A stretch of DNA of 64,000 nucleotides from Diphasiastrum complanatum (lineage: Eukaryota > Streptophyta > Lycopodiopsida > Lycopodiales > Lycopodiaceae): positions 24,573,670-24,637,669 of the forward strand of contig CM055108.1 of the NCBI GenBank assembly GCA_029204225.1, read 5' to 3'. Under the pieces are notes generated by a model that worked only from the letters and a program-made list of their open reading frames with translations, was not told the DNA's origin and did not search any database. Positions 47,951-59,733 of the stretch are shown one piece after another. Made by a program: the position numbers and the translations under genes. Numbering within the stretch: the stretch's first letter is position 1; each line of letters opens with the position of its first letter.

Positions 47951-49050
47951 ATTCTTGATAAGCTTGTTTCTCCCATTTTCCCATACAATTTTGAATAATG
48001 AAATCCTAATTTTGATTCAGGGTTTCTCAAAACTTGTATTTTCTTGATTTTTTTGAAATCAAATTTGTAGTCATCTTCGTAAAGAGGTCAAGTTTATCTC
48101 AAAGTTTGCTTTTGGGACAAATCCAAAGCCCATGTGTCATATTTCAAAGGGTATCTAACCCAATTGGTATCTCTGAGAATGCACGAAACCCCCCTTTCTC
48201 CATCACAAAGTACATTCATTATCTCACAAGGTCCAATAAATATCTATTAGGTGGCTCTATTATTATTGATTGGCATACAACATGCATATAATTTTAGGTA
48301 TAGTTGAACTTTATTTAAACATACTTTATGTAGGTGGTCAAAATTTATGTAGTAGGTAATGGGCATTTGGTGATCAGATTACGATCAATTAGGTCAGAGG
48401 TAATGGCCTCTGACCTAATTGACCATTATCGCATGTTATTATGTTTTTTTATCTATCTATACAAGAAATGGAACTAATTTTTTAATGAATTTTTTTTTTA
48501 TTTCAAATTTTTATGTTTCATTGTGGATCGTCTTATGCAAAATAATATGGGCCCTAAAAGGGCTTAAAAATCATGTGAATAACAATTACCTATACATAAA
48601 TCTCTTGTTACATTTAAAACTTTGCCTCGACAACTTATTTGGCCAAGGAATTAAGATATAATACTTGGGCAACTTTGCTCAAAGAAGGGCATATCTTGGA
48701 GCAAGGAATCAATAGATAAGGCTTGGGTATGGCATTATAATAATATGATCACACACGCAAGTAGATTGAAAAGGTGTAAAGCCATGCCGTGATGTGTCTT
48801 ATTATTCAAGAATCAAACTCAACATCCTACAAATAAGACATGCACACGACAATGAGTGATGGTTTTGACGTCTATGGTCGTAGGAGCATCTCAAGAGCCT
48901 TGCATTAGTCCTTGCACAAGGTTTAAATGCCAAGGACATGAAGATGCCCATCCAACGGTGCACATTGGGTGAAAGAATGGCACATTTTTTTAAGGTCGCA
49001 TTAAATGCATGTGCAAATATCATCCTCAAGCATCTCAAAAAGAAACTTGG
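47950..49050. other. gene-free stretch with one perfect hairpin
   Basis: No gene recognised. It contains the 16-bp inverted repeat at 48385-48422. Confidence 0.45.
48385..48422. repeat. perfect 16-bp inverted repeat
   Basis: TCAATTAGGTCAGAGG (48385-48400) is followed after TAATGG by its exact complement (48407-48422). Confidence 0.9.
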
Positions 49051-49155
49051 CATGGAAATTGGAGTCATTGCATGTGGATGGATTCTTTGGTTTTGGGATT
49101 GCTTTTTGTTTTGGGGGCATGCTTTTTATTTTTTGTTGCATGTGCATTGTCTGCT

Positions 49156-49159
<4 letters not shown>

Positions 49160-49193
<34 letters not shown>
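49160..49193. repeat. (CT)17 microsatellite
   Basis: Perfect CT dinucleotides, followed at 49256-49285 by a GA tract with one interruption. Together they form a long potential stem upstream of the receptor-kinase gene. Confidence 0.95.
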
Positions 49194-49196
<3 letters not shown>

Positions 49197-49289
49197 TTTT
49201 TTCTTCTCTAGTCCTCGAGTACTTGGAGCTTATTTTTTTGAGCGAAAACAAAGAGAAAGAGAGAGAGAGTGAGAGAGAGAGAGAGGAGA

Positions 49290-50180
49290 GTCTGGAGATG
49301 ACGGGGATCGCTATCAATGACTGAATTGAGAGCGACAGAGAGACGGCGAGACAGCTGAGATGAGATGAGATGTGATGTGATATATAATAGGATTTAACAA
49401 AAGCAAGAGAAAGAGAGATTGAATGATTGCGATCCGTCTGGTGCAATAGTGGAGAGAGTAATAGGGAGGACGCAATGATTTGAGCCCACAAGCAATGGCT
49501 TGACTTGTGCAAGGGAAAAAGAGGTTCAGCTTCAGCCGCCCTAGGACTCGTCGCTCAGAAAATTTCAAAGCAAGAAGGGATTGGCGGACTTCTCAAGTAG
49601 AAGCTTATGAATTGTTGGGGAACGATCCATCCATCTTTCACTTTTTTAGCCTCCAGATGATTACAATCTGGATGGATATGGTGCCTGGATGAATAGAAGA
49701 CGGGAAGTGTTCTCAATATCTTGGTATTTGGAAAAGAAAAGTCATGAGGGAGCTACGGGTGCTGAGAGCTGTGAGCTGCGGCGAATTGTGTAAGAGCATC
49801 GGCATCTGCTACTGCACCTAGAACTCTCCTACTTCTTCACTTTCAGAGAATAACAACAATAACATTCAGGCATGACATGCGAAAAGCCTATATACTTTCC
49901 TTCAAAAAGTAGCGTCTTGATTAAGAGCTCCTTTCCTCTCATTCAGATGTAGAGAGTTCGAATTCAAAGCCACACAAAAGGATATGCAAGAGATAAAAAG
50001 TCTTTACACACACAAAGGGCTTCTGCATGCACATCGGGTCCATGATGTTCTCAGCACTGTATTTGCATGTGCAGTAGCAAAGGAGTAATTTCTGTTCAAG
50101 TGGATCCGACAATCAAATATCAATATATTCATCACAGATTTAGGTAATGAGCATGCTGCGTAAATCTGAAGGCCGCGGTA
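49290..50180 (+). promoter_or_regulatory. upstream region of the LRR receptor kinase gene
   Basis: No gene recognised. It starts with purine-rich GAGA-type sequence and a GAGATGAGATG patch near 49360, and runs to the ATG at 50181. The transcription start was not located. Confidence 0.4.
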
Positions 50181-53100
50181 ATGGAAAGCATGGGAGCAGC
50201 TAAACACATACTGCTTTGGCTTCTATTCAGTTTTTGGCTCTTGGTTGATGCACAGGGCAGCGGTGGGTCTCCGCGGGGTGACAGAGAGGCATTGCTTGCT
50301 TTCAAAAGGAATCTGCAGGATCCAAAGGGCGCGTTACGTAGTTGGAATGAAACAAGCTCTGCGACTTATTGCAGCAGCTGGAGAGGTGTGCTCTGTTCAA
50401 AAGAAGAAAGAGTGACCCACCTCATTCTGCCTGGTCTCAGATTGCGAGGTCTCCTTGCCGGTGTGTTTAGCCTCTTCCAATGTCTTTCTATTGTACCACT
50501 CCTCTTATGATCTCATTCTAACCGAGTTTTTAGCTGAAAACTGTACCTCCATAGCACGTTTATAACAAGGATTCGGGAGGAAGCCAGGGATTGGAAACAG
50601 GATATGGGTTTAAGGAAGGTGCAGTTGCACATTCGAAGGTTCAGTTATTACTTTGAGTACGGGCTCAAATATTATAATCTCTTAATGTGTTTAAAGACTG
50701 GACGTAGCTTGTGTTTGGTGATTTAAATACCTTCGAGAAAAATCCTGGGGGTTAGATGATTGTTGACAGTTGATGAATGACCTTAACAAAGCAGTTCTAT
50801 TTCATTGCATCCAGGGTGCCCTTGATCAAAGCGATGACAAGGTACCTAAATCTGCAAGATGCTGGTGTGCTTAACTGTAATCTAGACGTTGAAACTGAGC
50901 CTGCTATGGATTGTCACAAGGTCGCCAATGCATCCTTGTGTTGATGCCGCGATGAGATCTATTACTTTCATGGATCACATGATTTTGAAACTAACGTAAA
51001 AGAATTCAACTGTTTGGTTGATACATGTAGTCCGAAGCCACTGCCCTGTTGTTTAGAGTCATTTTTTTTTAACAATGTCAATCTTTAAACCGGGATGCCT
51101 ATATAGCTTCCAGCCAACAAAGAGTTGGATTCCTGCTTTGTAAACTCGTAGTTCCTTGTTCCTGCAACTTATTTCTTAGTCGCATCCATTTTTTTGCAAT
51201 ATTATTTCTAGGCAAATAGGTATGCCTAGAAAAGTTCCAGCACCAAGACTTGGACTCGAAATTTTTTGAGTCGAAATTTTTTGAGACTTGTAGTCTTTGA
51301 ATGCCTACCCTTGTTTCTGCAACTTCTTTCTCGGTGATTTTACTATCCAATTTAGCCACTACATGAATACCACAAGTATCAGAACTACCCTGGCCTATTT
51401 GGACATTGGGGTGACGGTTACGAGCTCGAGTGTCAAGGGAACTGCGTAATGCGCCCGAGGATGGATAAGAACCTTCGCGCTAGTCAAGTTTCAGATTGAG
51501 ATAAGTAAATGATGGTGCTTAACTAGTCAGCCTGGGGGATCTGCCGCCGATGTTAGCTCAGTTTAGTTAATCCTGACTAGACGTGCTGCCCAGTAGCTCC
51601 CCGTTTTCAGATTTGGTTAGTGCTGTTAGTATGTAGAGCATTTTTTGCATGAATATCACCGTGCTGAAAAGGCATGGTTAGCGCTAACGGAGCCCTTCAA
51701 CTATGTCTTTCCCTCTTCTTTCACACTTCCAACTCAAGTTGAGCATCGTCCTCCGCTTTTTACAAATCAGAGCGTGCACCTCACGTTGCCTCTCTTGCAA
51801 TTACTGGTTGGATCTTCAGAGGCTGAGGCTTAGATTTTGTAGCTCATGCAGAAACAGGGCAGGTTCAGATGCTGTAGCTTTTGTATATCTATAGGAATTC
51901 TAAAAGACAGCTTCTCACAAATCAACCGTGATCAATAGCAAAAATATTATCTATCAGTTTGATGGTAAAGAACGTAGAACGCAGGAAGAATACAAGTGCA
52001 ATGACTTGGCCGCAGTACAGAACTCTGACGACTGCAAAAGATTGAAACCAGAAAGCACAAGGGTGCAATTTTGTTCTTGTACAATGTATATAGTAGTATC
52101 CTACATCATGTGCTAAGAAGCACTTCGTTCTGTCACATCAAGAAAGCCTACGTATTGGGTTGTGGCCGATGGCCTTGACCAGGTTGTGGCCACCTAACGC
52201 CTATGACCATATGACTTTCTAACTTCTGAATACAAGATACCTGCATATGAAAATGTTAAAACGTGACCCAACAATCCCTAACTCATTTCAAACTCTCATC
52301 AGTCTCCTGAGTTTTATAAATCTATATCTTCCTATGGCTTTAGTCATAATATCAGCGATCATTTCATCTATTCTGCAGTATGATAATGTGATATAACCTG
52401 ATTGCACTAGATTCTTAACAAAATGGTATTGCAGACTGATATGTTTACCGACTGTGAAAATCTCCACTCCTGCATAAAAAGATAGATTCTTGATATCACA
52501 GTAAAGTGTGAATGTCTTCATGCTAATCCGAACTTCAATGCTCGGATGTTTGATCCAGGTGTACTCCTTAGCTGCTTGTCTTATTCCCAGATATTCCGCG
52601 TTTGTCAATGACAGGCCACAGTGCTACAGATTTCTGCTTGGTGCTTGTCCATGTTACTGGTCCTCCTGTCATCATGAAGACTGGGCACTTGTCGATATTC
52701 TGTCATCCGAGTCCCCTCTCCAATCTGAATCAGTATAGCCATTAAAGGATTCATCCTCTCCATTGTAGGCTATGGCAAAATCTCTCGTCCCTTTGAGATA
52801 CCGCTTGCCACCTCCCTGATCAAAACCCTCAGGCTGCCTCATATAAACTTCGTCTTCTATTATGCCATTCAGAAAGGTTGTCTTGAGATCCAACTGGTGA
52901 ACTACGATGTCATTGATTGTATCCCAGGCAAGTAGTATCCTGATTGAACCAGTTCTAGCCACTGGCGCAAAAGTATCCTTGTATTCCTGCCCTGCTACTT
53001 GCGCACACCCTTTTGCCACAAGCCTCACTTTATATCTCTCTACTTCTCCATTAGCTCAATTTTTTATTTTATAGATCCATCTGCAACCTATGAGAGGCTA

Positions 53101-56100
53101 TGACTCTTCTTCCTTTGGGCAATTCGACTAACTCCCAAGCTTCATTCTTTATCATGGCTCCCATTTCTTCATTCATGGCAGCAGACCATTTTCCCCAATT
53201 GTTACTATTCCTGCGTCCTCATAGCATTCCGGCTCCACAGCTTGTTCTTGCCGACGGACCTTCTTGGGCTCACAGGCCCTGGTACAATCTCAGTCATGGG
53301 AAAATTTCCCTCCTCAGCCACGTCTTCTGGCTGCTCTTCATCTGCTGATTCTGGGACATTTAGAGTCTTATGGTGGCCAGAGATTATAGCAATTGGCACT
53401 TCACATGCATTTTCTTCTGGTTTGCTAGACACTTCGCTAAGGTAATTACGCACATTAACTACCACGTCCCTTGCAGAAAAATGCTTTGGTTGCAGGGTTG
53501 TATAACTTGTATCCCTTCTGTTCATGTAAGTAACCAACAAAAATGCATTTCCTTGTCCTCTGGTCTAACTTGGATTTGCTCTGTTGCTTGGGTATGTGAG
53601 CAAAGCTACAAATCCGAAGACTTTTTAGTGACCCAGTATGGACTTGTACCCATGCCATAGTTCATTCTTCAATGCCTTGCTGGGAGATTTGTTCAGGACA
53701 TACACAACAGTTTTTGGCAGTTCAACCTGTAGAGATTTTGATAGCTCTCTGTCATGCAACATGCTCCTAATTAGATTCAAGATGGTTCTGCTCTTTCGAT
53801 CATATATCCCGTATTGTTGAGGGTATAGGGAATGGTGGATTCGTTTATGATCCCTTGCTCCTCATAGTATTGCTTGGAGGCACCGCCTCTGTATTCTCCT
53901 CCATTGTCACTCTGTACTTCTCCCTGACTGGTTTTCAGACATTCTTTAAAATTTCTTGAACAATTAAAAATTTTGACTCTTATAATTCATCATTTCCACA
54001 TGTGTCATTCTAGTACTGTCAGTTATGAAACTGCCAAAATATTTCCGACCAACTGAAGCTGTGTCAAATGGCCCACATTCATCACCGTGGATCAATCTAA
54101 TGGTTCTCTGCTACACTCCACTTCAACTTGTGGGAATGAGTCTCGATGTTCCTTCCGCAAGATGCAGGCATCACGCCTTCCAATGTCACCTTTCGGGTCA
54201 TAGTGAAGACCCCTAAAACCATTCATACTCGCTAGCCTCTGAAGACTAACTGGATTCAAGTGGCACATCCTTTTATGCCATAAGTCATTCTTCTCACAGC
54301 TGCTGCAGGCTATGCAAGCTATCTATCTTTCCTCTGCTTCTTCCTGAAGCTGATAGAGGCCTCCTCCTCTTCTTCCTGTGGTTCCTCATCACCTAGAATG
54401 GCACACTCCTTTGGCAAGAAAGTAACTTCCAGATTCATGTCCGTGATGCAGAAAGCTGATAAGGTTCTTGGCAAGTTCTGGACTTAGTTGCAGCGATCCA
54501 CTGCAAAAACGTTTCGGCTCGTGCGATCCGGAACGTCAGCGATCCGCGACCCGTATTGCAATTTTTTTTTTTTTTTTTTTGGTTTGTGGAAAAAGGAGTA
54601 ATGGCCAATTTTTTTTTTTTTTTTGAGTTTAATACTAAGTTACTAACTAAACCGTAATTGAATGGTGGACATGCTTTTCAAATTTCCAATAGATATCAGA
54701 AATCAGTTTTGAAATGGTGATCTGATTTGGTTTGCAGATCTACTGATTCCGTTTTCTGTTAGAAAACGATAGAAAGAGTTAGAAGGAGCCTTCCTTAGAC
54801 TGGCGGGAATTGTATACTTCTTGTGGAATAGCTGAAACCATCTACTTATGTCCAAATTTCTGAAACCATATGAAAATGGAGCCAGTTTCCTTAAACCACA
54901 TACTGATGTCCAATTTTCTAATGAATGTAGCCTGCAGCCATCTGAAACCAAGAAGGAAGCCTGGGGATCAATAAATTCTAGAGAGAGTTGGTTGTCGTTG
55001 CCTCTGCTCAAAGACTTTGTGTTCGTCCTGTCGAATCTCGGCTTGTTCTTGTTCTTCTTCCTTCCCTTCGTGAAAAGAGCTTTGGCAAATATCCAAAAAA
55101 AAAAATTTGCGTTCCGGGAAACCCTAATGGGAAATCCCGGATCGCGTTCCGGAACACGGACTGCAACTTTGGAACTTCTAGAACATGGAGCACTTCTCTC
55201 AACAATGTTGTCTTTCCTACTCCAACTTCATTTATTTTCCGCTTATCTCACTTCCTTTCCACTCAAGATCATCTTGCATGTTGCATGTCATGTGCGAGGT
55301 CGCTGCTGAGTCTAGGTACCAAGCTGGGTCATGTTGGATAACTCCCACACCTCTATTGCAATCTCTGCTCCCTGCACTTGTGAAACTGCGGTGTCACCAA
55401 GTGTTAAGCATATCAAAAGATAGGCCTTGCTTTCTTTTGATGCTACAAGATCTGCCTGAGCATACCCCCTCATCAAGCTCTACTATCCAGCACTCCCAAA
55501 AGCCCTTTCTCCCTCAAAATGAGCTTCATTTTCCATCTCCTTGAGTGGTAGTTCCCAGCTTCTAGATTCTCCATTTTCCTGGGATCTATCTACATACTGC
55601 CTTCCATTGCCATTGCTTGTTTGTAATTGTAGGTTGAGCCATAGGAAACTAGCGTCAATTGGATCATGGTCGCAGTGACGCTAGAGTTGGTGGCGTTGGG
55701 AGTAGTAGTGGTGCTGATGGCACTGGGAACAATATTGGCATCAGTGGTGCCGGGAGGGAGTAAAGCTTGCACTTGTAGCTAGCTTTACAACACCACCTTA
55801 TGTTTACAAAATCTTATGTCCTCATCAAATGTCAAATTCGTGCAAAGATTTCTCCAAATTATACTTAAGTACTTTTAAGCTACTTGATGCAGTACTCAAT
55901 TTACTGGCCACTTTATTAACATGGTAGCTGGCACACCACAAATTGGAGGCTCAGCTTTGTACATTGAAAAGTAAACAATATAAAACTTTGCTTTGTTTGG
56001 GAAAAGCGTAGATCTCATATCGCTTACGTAAAACCTGAGAACCTTATTGACTTGGTGACAAGGGTTGTTGGAACACTCACCCTTGTCGCTTCTGAGCTTG

Positions 56101-59100
56101 ACTTTAGTGGTTAGTTTTCATACGTACAGAACAGAACATTCCAAACCAGAAGGTTCAAAACGGGTATGTATGCTTGTACATGTAGAATTCTAGATTTGGG
56201 ATTGAAAACTGGATTCCACCAACTGAGGTGTTTTTAGATGATGATGGTGGATACAAATAATTTTTGGAAATTGTCTGTTTCCGGTTCCCTCTGTCAAAAT
56301 AATGATGTTAACAAATACTATACCCTTTGTGGTCTAAACAGTTTCTAGTCAGAATATTCTAGGCCAAAGTGTGTTTAAAAATATTAATGTCTATTCTTTG
56401 TATAAACTGTTTGGTGATTCTAGCTTTATGTTTTCCTATAATTGAGATCTTGGCACTTTGGCAAGGCATTGTAGATGTATGATTATTTTGAAAGCATTTA
56501 CTATTTCACAGTTACTGTTGCATGTCGAAGATATTTCATGCTAGGATTTGTAGCATATAATCTCATGCTTCCCATTTTCATGGCTTGCAGAAGAGGTGGG
56601 AAAGTTGGGAGAGCTGCAGAAATTGAACCTTCGCTCCAATGGATTTAATGGCCAAATTCCTGATTCAATTACCAACTGCTCTCATCTGCGTAAACTGTAT
56701 CTGAACAAGAATGCGTTTTCAGGAGAAATCACTGCAAGTATTGGCAGTCTACAGCAACTGGAAGACCTAAGCTTAGCCAACAATCTACTGTCAGGAAGCA
56801 TTCCACCAAACATTGGACAGATAATATCCTTAAAAAGGGTTAACCTTTCAAATAACTTGCTGACAGGCTCAATTCCCCTGGAAATTTCAAACTGTACCAT
56901 CCTGTCATCTATCGATTTTTCTAAAAATAACATATTGGGTTCCATTCCACATAACCTTGGGGCGCTTCAACAGTTGGATTATTTGTCGCTATCAGGAAAC
57001 AGTCTAATTGGTAGCATTCCAGCATCATTGTCAAATTGCTCTCTGCTATCATTTATTGATTTAGGTAGCAATTCAGTGAGTGGCTTGATGCCTTTGGAGT
57101 TTGGAAGGATGAAGAGTCTTAAAGTGCTTTCCCTTGGAAACAACTCTCTTTCAGGGAACCTACCTCAAGAAATAGCTAATATTTCTTCTCTTGAGATTCT
57201 GATTTTGGGTTACAACAATTTGTCAGGTCCTGTCCCTTCAATTTTTCAATCTCATACTCTCATGCTTTTGGATTTACAAAGCAACAATTTTAGTGGAGCT
57301 CTATTTCCAGTGTTCACCAACCGCTCTTCACTGATTTTTTTGAGTCTTGAAAGCAATAGTCTTACTGGCGGCATTCCTACCTCTATTGGGGACTTTAATG
57401 AGTTACAGCAAATAAATCTTTCACGTAACTTCTTTTTGGGGCAAATACCAGTTGAGATCGCTCAGTGCCGGAGCCTAAGGATTCTAAGTCTGCAGCAAAA
57501 TTTACTTTCAGGCTTAATACCCCCAGAATTGGGAAAGCTTAAAAATCTTCAACTACTCTCCCTTGGCAGAAACAACCTTTCTGGTGGTATACCACTTGAA
57601 TTGGGATCAATCAGCCAACTGACAGCTCTTTCTCTTCCATTTAACAACTTAATTGGTGGGATACCACAAGAGCTTGCACAATGCTTAAATTTGCAAGTCA
57701 TAGACTTGCAGGGTAACAAATTATCTGGCATAATTCCACCATTGCTGACTTCCCTTCAAAAATTAAAAGTTCTAAAATTGGGTGCAAACAAATTATCGGG
57801 TGCACTACCAGACACATTTGGAAATTTCACAGCATTGGAGATCCTGGATTTGAGCAACCAATTCTTAATTGGAACTATCCCTCTGAGTCTTACATCTCTT
57901 GTTAATCTACAGATGCTTATACTAGAGAATAATTTCTTGACTGGTTCTATACCTGAAGGCATTAGCAGATTATCAAAGTTAAAAACTATTAACCTTCATG
58001 GAAATAAGTTCTCTGGACACATTCCAAGCAGCTTAGGCCTTTTACAGGGCCTGGTTAATCTTTCATTGTCAGATAACTTCATTTCCGGAGGCATTCCTTT
58101 TGAAATTGGAAACTGCAGCAGCCTTGTCATGCTAGAGCTACAGAACAACAGCCTGGAGGGATATGTAACTCCTGAACTGGGAATTTTACTTAATCTTCAG
58201 GAGCTAAAACTTCAGGGAAACCATCTTTCAGGCAGTATACCGGCAACACTGGTGGGCTGCAGGAGCTTGACAATACTCAATCTTGGTGACAATCAATTAA
58301 GTGGCCCAATTCCTTCAGAGCTGGGTAGCCTTAGTGAACTTACGGAGTTGCTCTTGAGTGGAAACTTCCTGGTTCGTGATATACCTTCTAGCCTTGGAAA
58401 TCTGTCTAAGTTACAAATTCTGGATTTGTCACGAAATCAATTGACTGGTAAGATTCCAAATACTTTCGGCAATTTACAAGAGCTTCGTGAGCTCAATGTG
58501 TCAGATAACTACCTGGATGGCATGATTCCTTCTCCCCTTGCTACACGATTCAATGCAAGCTCTTTTATAAACGATTCTTCTCTTTGTGGAAGCCCTTTGC
58601 TAGCTATGTGTGCAAGTTCTTCTGAAAAGGATGGTCTAGGAAAAAGGACTATCATAGCAATCTCCATTGCTGCCGGCATTGTTGGTGTTTTGCTCATCAG
58701 CCTGGTAGTGTTTGGCATAATGTTGTGTTCAAGGAGAGGCACTAGAACAGTTACATGGGAAGGAATGTCACAACCTGAGCAAAAGCTTGTGATGTTTCAT
58801 GCTCCAATTCAATATGCAGGTATACTGGAAGCAACTGGGCATTTTGATGAAGAACATGTCCTCGGTAGAACCAAATATGGTATAGTATTCAAGGCATGTA
58901 TGCAGGATGGGACGGTCTTATCTGTAAGGCGTTTGCCAGATGGAGTGATTGAAGAAAATGTTTTTAAGGTGGAGGCAGAGATATTGGGCAAAGTGAAACA
59001 CAGGAACCTACATGTTCTAAGAGGATATTACATTTCTGGAGACATGAAACTTTTGGTTTATGATTACATGCCTAATGGTAACTTAGCTACACTTTTGCAA

Positions 59101-59733
59101 GAAGCTTCTCACCAGGATGGGCATGTACTTAATTGGCCCATGAGGCATTTGATCGCGCTGGGAATTGCTAGAGGACTTGGCTTCCTGCATACAGAGTGTG
59201 ATCCTCCCATTGTCCATGGAGATATCAAACCGCATAACGTGCTGTTTGATGCTGATTTTGAGGCACATTTAGCGGACTTTCGAGTGGAAAGATTTGCTGT
59301 GACACCCATGGTCCCATCAACGTCATCTACTCCCACAGGTTCTCTTGGTTATGTGGCGCCAGAGGTCAACATGACGGGAGAATTAACAAGAGCAGGGGAT
59401 GTGTACAGCTTTGGCATTGTATTGTTGGAGCTTCTTACTGGGAGAAGGCCTGTCATGTTCACAGAGGACGAAGATATTGTGAAATGGGTAAAGCGGCAGC
59501 TGCATGCAGGACAAGTTTCTGAACTGTTTGACTCAGGACTTTTAGAACTAGATTCTGATTCTGCTGAATGGGAAGAGTTTCTTCTAGCTGTGAAAGTGGC
59601 TCTACTCTGTACAGCCCCTGATCCTGCCGACAGACCCTCTATGACAGAGGTTGTTTTCATGCTAGAAGGATGTAGAGTCGGGCCTGAAGTTCCCACTTCT
59701 TCTTATCCCACAGCTAATGCTTCTCCTGTGTGA
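50181..59733 (+). CDS. MUS/MUL-like: LRR receptor-like kinase, MUSTACHES/MUSTACHES-LIKE type
   Basis: Two exons, 50181-50460 and 56591-59733, joined by a phase-1 GT-AG intron, encode 1140 aa, close to the Arabidopsis proteins (At1g75640 and At4g36180, about 1140 aa from memory). Signal peptide about 1-25; LRRNT near 31-70 (DREALLAFKRNLQDP); about 28 LRRs; transmembrane helix about 781-805; kinase about 850-1125. The kinase shares long stretches with the Arabidopsis pair, for example QDGHVLNWPMRHL and LLTGRRPVMFTEDEDIVKWV. The P-loop is GRTKYG (852-857). The VAIK Lys is Arg873, also Arg in the relatives. The catalytic loop is HGD (969-971) with Lys973 kept. DFG is DFR (989-991), while the relatives keep DFG. 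APE is at 1016-1018. In Arabidopsis these receptors act at the plasma membrane in stomatal wall symmetry and lateral-root development; the role here is inferred. The register across the splice preserves LRR spacing. Confidence 0.95.
52288..52608 (-). pseudogene. copia RNase H C-terminal part (C6)
   Basis: The frame has TNAEYLGIRQAAKEYTWI near its start and DEMIADIMTKAIGRYRF near its end. These are the AEY..... A..E..W and D..AD..TK motifs at the end of copia polyproteins. Confidence 0.88.
52672..53028 (-). pseudogene. copia RT N-terminal part fused to RNase H start (C6)
   Basis: The frame has VAKGCAQVAGQEYKDTFAPVA and LDLKTTFLNGIIEDEVYM, then passes at about 52800 straight into RYLKGTRDFAI and GYTDSDWRGDSDDRIST. 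Normally about 200 residues including YVDD lie between these parts, so an in-frame deletion removed the RT active site while leaving the frame open. Confidence 0.88.
53205..54250 (-). pseudogene. copia integrase and linker (C6)
   Basis: The core keeps a QSDNGGEYRGG box (about 53890-53925) with the catalytic Asp, then INESTIPYT. The C-terminal part 53455-53658 has FAHIPKQQ, SKLDQRTRKCIFVGY and KGYKLYNP. The following acidic linker (53205-53540) leads to RT. Stops and frame changes separate these parts. Confidence 0.82.
54190..54350 (-). pseudogene. copia GAG-pre-integrase fragment (C6)
   Basis: The minus-strand translation reads DLWHKRMCHLNPVSLQRLAS, the LWH.R..HLN signature with Cys in place of Gly. 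Confidence 0.7.
55265..55460 (-). pseudogene. copia gag end joined to protease start (C6)
   Basis: The minus strand gives a gag segment with LTLGDTAVSQVQGAEIAIEV, then in another frame WYLDSAATSHMT with the protease active-site DSA. The two are much closer than in intact elements, indicating a deletion that took the zinc knuckle. Confidence 0.7.

Larger units (their letters stand above)
52270..55780 (-). mobile_element. Ty1/copia element C6 inside the receptor-kinase intron
   Basis: The minus-strand order is gag (about 55344-55460), protease (about 55265-55330), pre-integrase (about 54190-54350), integrase (about 53455-54100), then RT fused to RNase H (52288-53028). The RT has lost its catalytic palm (YVDD). 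A possible LTR start, TGTTGGGTCACG, lies just beyond the RNase H end at 52273 on the minus strand. The LTR borders and target duplication were not resolved. Two T tracts (54560-54580 and 54610-54624) interrupt it or its gag-protease side. Confidence 0.88.
50461..56590 (+). other. 6130-bp intron of the receptor kinase gene
   Basis: The donor is G|GTGTGT after GCC at 50457-50459. The acceptor is CATGGCTTGCAG|AA at 56590, after a T/C-rich run. The split codon becomes GAA (Glu94). More than half of the intron is a copia element inserted in antisense (about 52270-55780). The flanks, 50461-52270 and 55780-56590, show no gene. An imperfect stem GACAAGGGT/ACCCTTGTC lies near 56070-56100. Confidence 0.88.

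Noticed and set aside
50181-50510. Exon 1 of the receptor kinase as a stand-alone 109-aa secreted protein
   Set aside because: The frame continues past a good splice donor into intron sequence. Joining at 50460/56591 restores LRR register and the expected total length.
54848-55341. 117-153-codon plus-strand frames in the receptor-kinase intron as nested genes
   Set aside because: They lie opposite copia gag and protease remnants on the minus strand and have no recognisable content.
56682-59696. Minus-strand frames over receptor-kinase exon 2
   Set aside because: They are antisense shadows of the LRR and kinase coding sequence.
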